DNA from: Delphinus delphis
Lineage: Eukaryota; Chordata; Mammalia; Artiodactyla; Delphinidae
DNA length: 64,000 bases
Assembly: GCF_949987515.2 (NCBI RefSeq)
Contig: NC_082685.1
Location: forward strand, 30,996,168-31,060,167
Direction: 5' to 3'
Shown: positions 60,291 through 64,000 of the stretch, piece by piece
Position numbering within the stretch: the stretch's first letter is position 1
Layout of the letters: each line of letters starts with the position of its first letter
Translations under genes and position numbers: made by a program
Notes under the pieces: model-generated
The model's database searches: none
What the model saw: only the letters and a program-made list of their open reading frames with translations
What the model was told of the DNA's origin: nothing

Positions 60291-60327
60291 CTATCTACTA
60301 AAGAAAGTGTGCTTATCTGCATTAGAA

Positions 60328-60530
60328 CAGAGGTCAGTAAACTTTTCCTATAAAGAGAAAAATGGTACACATTTTCTGCTTTGTGGGGCATGCAATCTCT
60401 GTAGCAACAATTCAAAGTCACTGTTGCAGCATGAAGCAGCTTTAGACAAAATATAAAGAAATAAGCTAGCTGTATCCCAATAAAACTTTATTTACAAAAA
60501 TAGTCAAAGGGTCACAGTTTGCCCTACACT
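60328..60530 (+). repeat. Short hAT-type DNA transposon relic
   Basis: It starts CAGAGGTCAGTAAACTTTTC and ends GTCACAGTTTGCCCTACAC, whose reverse complement echoes the start (terminal inverted repeats). The middle has TCCCAATAAAACTTTATTTACA. Second copy of the family at 46572. Confidence 0.7.
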
Positions 60531-60624
60531 AAAATATAAACTATGTGAAACGTATAAACTTTATTTTGTTCAACATTATATAACTCAATGACTAAAAAAG
60601 TAGTGACGATATTAAAAATAAAGC

Positions 60625-60815
60625 TAGCTAATACTTACATGGAATTCATTATGTGCTAGTCACTTTTACATGTAATAACGCATTTACTTCTCAAAATACC
60701 TCTATAACATAGTTACTATTTTCACCCATTTTAAGAGATAAGGAAACCGATGAATGAATAATTAATATGTCATGATAACTCAGCAAGTGAGTGACAGATC
60801 CAAGATTCAGGCTAT
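60625..60815 (-). repeat. MIR SINE (antisense)
   Basis: TTATGTGCTAGTCACTTTTA, a GTTACTATTTTCACCCATTT block, AAGGAAACCGATGAATGAAT, then AGTGACAGATCCAAGATTCA: antisense MIR order. Confidence 0.75.
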
Positions 60816-61039
60816 AAAAGTACATAATACACAGTAGGAGCTCAAGAATTAAATGAATAAATAGATGAGTGAATCAATATAGTTAGTCCTAGATATTTTA
60901 AGACAGAATTGTCTTGGTAATCCAGGAGATACCTCTCTTCCAAATTGTCTAGGTTTATAAAGCCACATTTAAAAGAGAAAAAGAGAGAGAGGGAGAGGCA
61001 AATGAAGTAAAGGAGATATATAATATTCATATAAACGTA

Positions 61040-61384
61040 GAATTACAAATCATGTTAAGTGCTACAAAGAACTGGATAAATGCACTGACCAGTGGGATTG
61101 AGGGGTCTGGGAAGGTCTCCAAGAATACTGAAATTAAGACTTGCAGATGAATAGGAATTATCTGGATGAAGAGTGGGGAGAACAGTATTTCAGGCTGATA
61201 ACTAGCCATTGGTAAAGGTCCAGAGACAGAAATGATGATGAATCAGACCAAAAAGTGAATAATGTAGCTAGGAATGAACTGATAGGCTGGAGATAGATGT
61301 TGGCACTAATGTGTGAGTTAGATAGAGCAGGGGAGTGAGAAAATGTCAAGTGTTGGTGAAGCGAGGAAGTGAGAATTCAAGAGT
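61040..61384 (-). repeat. L2 LINE, part 1 of a three-part split copy
   Basis: An antisense L2 interior: GGGAAGGTCTCCAAGAATAC, a TTGCAGATGAATAGGAATTATC block, GGCTGGAGATAGATG. It is interrupted by a CHR SINE at 61397. Confidence 0.65.
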
Positions 61385-61396
61385 AAAATTTTGGAC

Positions 61397-61612
61397 TTTT
61401 TTTTTTTTTTTTTTTTTTTTGCGGTACGTGGGCCTTTCACTGTTGTGGCCTCTCCCGTTGCGGAGCACAGGCTCCGGACACACAGGCCCAGTGGCCATGG
61501 CTCACGGGCCCAGCCGCTCTGCCGCATGTGGGATCTTCCCAGACCAGGGCACAAACCCATGTCCCCCACATCGGCAGGCGGACTCTCAACCACTGTGCCA
61601 CCAGGGAAGCCC
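61397..61612 (-). mobile_element. CHR-type SINE inserted in L2, 12-bp TSD
   Basis: Poly(T) 61397-61420, GCGGTACGTGGGCCTTTCAC, ending CACCAGGGAAGCC. Perfect target-site duplication AAAATTTTGGAC at 61385-61396 and 61613-61624. The long T run and exact duplication suggest a fairly young insertion. Confidence 0.95.
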
Positions 61613-61624
61613 AAAATTTTGGAC

Positions 61625-61986
61625 ATTTTAAGTTTGAGAAAGCTGAAAGAAATTCAAGTAGAGCTGTTCAGAAGGCATTGGATCCATAAACCTATCTCAG
61701 AGGAGAGGCATGGATAAGTGATGGGAGATGGTAAATATTAGCATTTGGATGACATTATGTCATGGGTATGGAATCACTTAGGGAAAGTTTGTAGAGAGAG
61801 AAGAACTTTGATATTTAGGAATGTGCCATAGAGAGTGCCTCATGAAGGAGGCTGAGAAGTAGTGGTCAGAGAGGAAGGAAGAAAGCTAAGAGAATAGTTG
61901 GATGAAAGCTAAGAGAAGAGTGTCTTCAAGAAGGAGGCATGGCTGACTATGTCGAATGTGGTGAGATGTTAAGTAAGATGAGGCCT
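61625..61986 (-). repeat. L2 LINE, part 2 of a three-part split copy
   Basis: A strong antisense L2 match: CATTGGATCCATAAACCT, a GAGTGTCTTCAAGAAGGAGG block, TGTCGAATGTGGTGAGATGT, TAAGTAAGATGAGGCC. It then stops at an L1 3' end. Confidence 0.75.
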
Positions 61987-62001
61987 AAGAAGTATTATTT
62001 G

Positions 62002-62083
62002 CAAGGTCCTACTGCACAGCACAGGGATCTATAGTCAACATCCTGTGATAAATAATAATGGAAAAGAATATGAAAAAGAATGT

Positions 62084-62114
<31 letters not shown>

Positions 62115-62194
62115 ATTGAATCGCTTTGCTGTACAGCAGAAATTAACACAACATTGTAAATCAACTATACTTCAATAAGATAAATTAAACAAAA
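62002..62194 (+). mobile_element. L1 3' end inserted in L2, with (TA)n
   Basis: CAAGGTCCTACTGCACAGCA, TCCTGTGATAAATAATAATG, (TA)n at 62083-62110, TGTACAGCAGAAATTAACAC, TAAATCAACTATACTTCAAT, A-rich end. The flanks AAGAAGTATTATTTG (61987-62001) and AAGAAGTGTCCTTTG (62195-62209) agree at 12 of 15, a plausible worn target-site duplication. Confidence 0.88.
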
Positions 62195-62209
62195 AAGAAG
62201 TGTCCTTTG

Positions 62210-62440
62210 GATTTCCAAGGTGGAAATCATTGATACCCTTAGCAAAACCGTTTTGACGTCATGGGTACAGAAATAAGACAGGAGTAGGAAGGTAATTATG
62301 GCAATAAGGTGTAACAGCCCATATAGACAACATTTTTTTTTTTAAGAAAAGGGAAGTATGTGTGAAATCGTAACAACACAAGGCTTAAGAAGAGGTGGAC
62401 TGCAAATGAATGAAACTGAGTTGGGGTTGGTATGGACAAG
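62210..62440 (-). repeat. L2 LINE, part 3 of a three-part split copy
   Basis: Continues the antisense L2: GTGGAAATCATTGATACCCT, TAGCAAAACCGTTTTGA, a GACAACATTTTTTTTTTTAAG block. Collinear with 61625-61986. Confidence 0.55.
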
Positions 62441-62944
62441 GAAAACCTAAAATCCAAACAACAAATGGTTTATACTACAGAGAGTCCCTGAGATGCCGGC
62501 AAGTTGGCCCCACATAATAATTTAAGAGTAGAATGGATTACACACTCTCACATTCTCCCACTATTTATGGGTGCAGTCCATTAAGCTTAACAACATTACA
62601 CAGTAGTAGCAAAGCTATTGCATTTCCATCCTGTGGGGCTGTCAGCGTAGAGAGTCATTTTCCAACTGCCAGGGCAGAGGATTCGCTCTCTGGATAGTGA
62701 TTACAATCATTTGGATGTTTATGCAGAAACTATTCTTACCCAGAGGAGAAACTATTACAACAAGCGCCATCACTGAATGATACACTGCTTCTTTTTGCAT
62801 TCTTAACACTAGCATAACTAAGCTACCAAATAAATCAGAGAGGCATACACATTCTTTAGGAACTATTTTCTTGAATTTAAATAGCCACTGATTGGTCTCG
62901 ACTTCTATCTTTTCTCTCTTTAAGTTAATTTTAACCAATCACTG
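62441..62944. other. Unannotated stretch
   Basis: No recognised gene or repeat. A 98-codon antisense frame (62642-62938) has no domain features. Confidence 0.5.
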
Positions 62945-63075
62945 GATTTTACTGTTTATTCATTTATTTATTCAACAAAAATTATAAAGTACTACTTATC
63001 AGGAACAAGAAATAGCAAAATGAACAAGACATGCTCCACCTTTCATGGAACTTGTACTCTAGTGAAAGAGACAAG
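62945..63075 (-). repeat. L2 LINE 3' end (antisense)
   Basis: A TTCATTTATTTATTCAACAA start, then a CATGGAACTTGTACTCTAGTG block: antisense L2 3' UTR. Confidence 0.65.
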
Positions 63076-63232
63076 CTTTATACTAGTTTTGTAGCGTTTT
63101 AGCAGTTTACAGTTACTTGAAACCAATGGCAACCTTGAGAGGAAGACAGAATAGATACTCTTAATTTCATTTTAAAGGTAAGCTGAAAGGATGTGCGGAA
63201 GATAAATCTGAAAAGCATGATGGGAAAAATAA

Positions 63233-63404
63233 TAGTTCGTAAAGTGTGGTCCCACAACCAGCATCAGATGGAAACTTAGAAATACAAATGTGTTGGCCCC
63301 AAACCAGACCTTTTAAATGAGAAACTTGGGATGGGGACTAAAATCTGTTTACCAAGACCTTCAGGTGATTCTGAAGCACGCTGAAGTTTGAGGAACACTG
63401 GTGG
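63233..63404. repeat. hAT-Charlie type short element
   Basis: TAGTTCGTAAAGTGTGGTCC at the left, GAAGTTTGAGGAACACTGGT at the right, inverted to one another. The interior has TTGGCCCCAAACCAGACCTT and CTTCAGGTGATTCTGAAGCA. A MER20/MER5-like non-autonomous DNA transposon; subfamily uncertain. Confidence 0.65.
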
Positions 63405-63444
63405 AAGAAAAAGATATTGGATTGAACTAAAATACTCCGTGTTG

Positions 63445-64000
63445 GAGAGTATGGCTAAGACAGCAGACTAGGAAGACCTTAAATTCACCTCTTCCCATGG
63501 GCATACCAAAATTGCAACTATTTACAGAGCAACTATCTACAAAAATAACCTGAAGGCTAGTAAAAAAGATTTTCCACGGCTTAAAGATATAAAGAAGGGA
63601 GTACAACAAGATTGGTAGGAGGGGCAGAGACATGACATAGTCAAGGCCCACACCCCTGGGTATATGACCCACAAACAGGAGGATAACCACAACTGCAAAG
63701 GTTCTCCCCAAGGAGTAAAGGGTCCAAGCCCCACATTAGGCTCCCCTGTCTAGGGTTCCTGCACCAGGAAGATAAGCACCCAGAACATCTGGCTTTGAAG
63801 GTCAGCAGGGCTTGTGTACAGGAGAGCTAGAGGGCTGTAGGAAACAGAGGCTCTGTTCTTAAAAGGTGCACACAAAAATCTCACATGCTCCAAGTCTCAG
63901 AGCAGAGGCACTGATTTGAAAGGAGCCTAGGTCAGACCTGCCTGCTGATCTTGGAGAGTCTCTCAGAGAGGTATGAGGCACACGTGATACCACCTGGGGT
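63445..64000 (+). mobile_element. Probable 5' UTR of an L1, running off the right edge
   Basis: From a GACAGCAGACTAGGAAGACC start it continues through AACTATTTACAGAGCAACTA, GACCCACAAACAGGAGGATA, TCTCCCCAAGGAGTAAAGGG and CTGCTGATCTTGGAGAGTC. I recall this order as the 5' UTR of an L1 lineage different from L1-A and L1-B. It shares no obvious sequence with the L1-B 5' UTR here, so the call depends on memory. The rest lies beyond the window. Confidence 0.55.

Overview
This window looks like mammalian intergenic or deep-intronic DNA, most probably from a cetacean or a close relative (hippopotamus lineage). It is AT-rich, has no convincing host protein-coding gene, and is built from layers of transposable elements. 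The lineage clue is six tRNA-derived SINEs of the CHR type (left ends near 1905, 17432, 29158, 39415, 47897, 61397), several with clean target-site duplications. No BovB LINE or Bov-A SINE was recognised, although a ruminant would show many in 64 kb. The species inference is from memory of repeat families, not from a search.

Layout: 0-7.3 kb carries old MIR and L2 fragments, an old L1 piece and a young CHR SINE. An L2 at 5.7-7.3 kb is split by an L1, and a striking perfect hairpin sits at 4.25 kb. 7.3-14.3 kb is mostly unannotated AT-rich sequence with one truncated L1 3' end. 14.3-20.1 kb is a near-complete minus-strand L1 (L1-A), broken by a nested CHR SINE and lacking most of its 5' UTR. 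20.1-31 kb holds scattered MIR, L2, MER20-like and L1 3' fragments, GT and AT microsatellites and a CHR SINE. 31-37.6 kb is a second minus-strand L1 (L1-B) with a complete GC-rich 5' UTR and recognisable target-site duplications. 38-43.7 kb holds a 5'-inverted (twin-primed) L1, a CHR SINE, MIRs, and an older L1 split by another twin-primed L1. 46-48.3 kb has an ERVL-MaLR LTR, a hAT-type element, a hairpin and a MIR split by a long CHR SINE. 48.3-57.1 kb is conspicuously free of repeats I recognise. 57-64 kb has an old L1, MIRs, hAT elements, a large L2 split by two later insertions and, at the right edge, what looks like the 5' end of another L1.

The most interesting result comes from comparing L1-A with L1-B. 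L1-A lacks exactly the interval 36138-37391 of L1-B. In L1 sense orientation that interval starts with GT (GTAGGG) and ends with a long pyrimidine tract plus AG. About 164 nt of exon-like 5' end remain, joined to a 495-nt 5' UTR segment that has the same length in both copies. L1-A therefore looks like a copy of an L1 RNA whose 5' UTR had been spliced, the SpIRE phenomenon described for human L1, here in what seems to be a cetacean L1 lineage with its own splice sites.

Both L1s are dead. Each has lost a different part of the ORF2 endonuclease domain, and both carry frameshifts or stops. The window contains no operon, CRISPR array or host gene system, and nothing is claimed about neighbouring genes.
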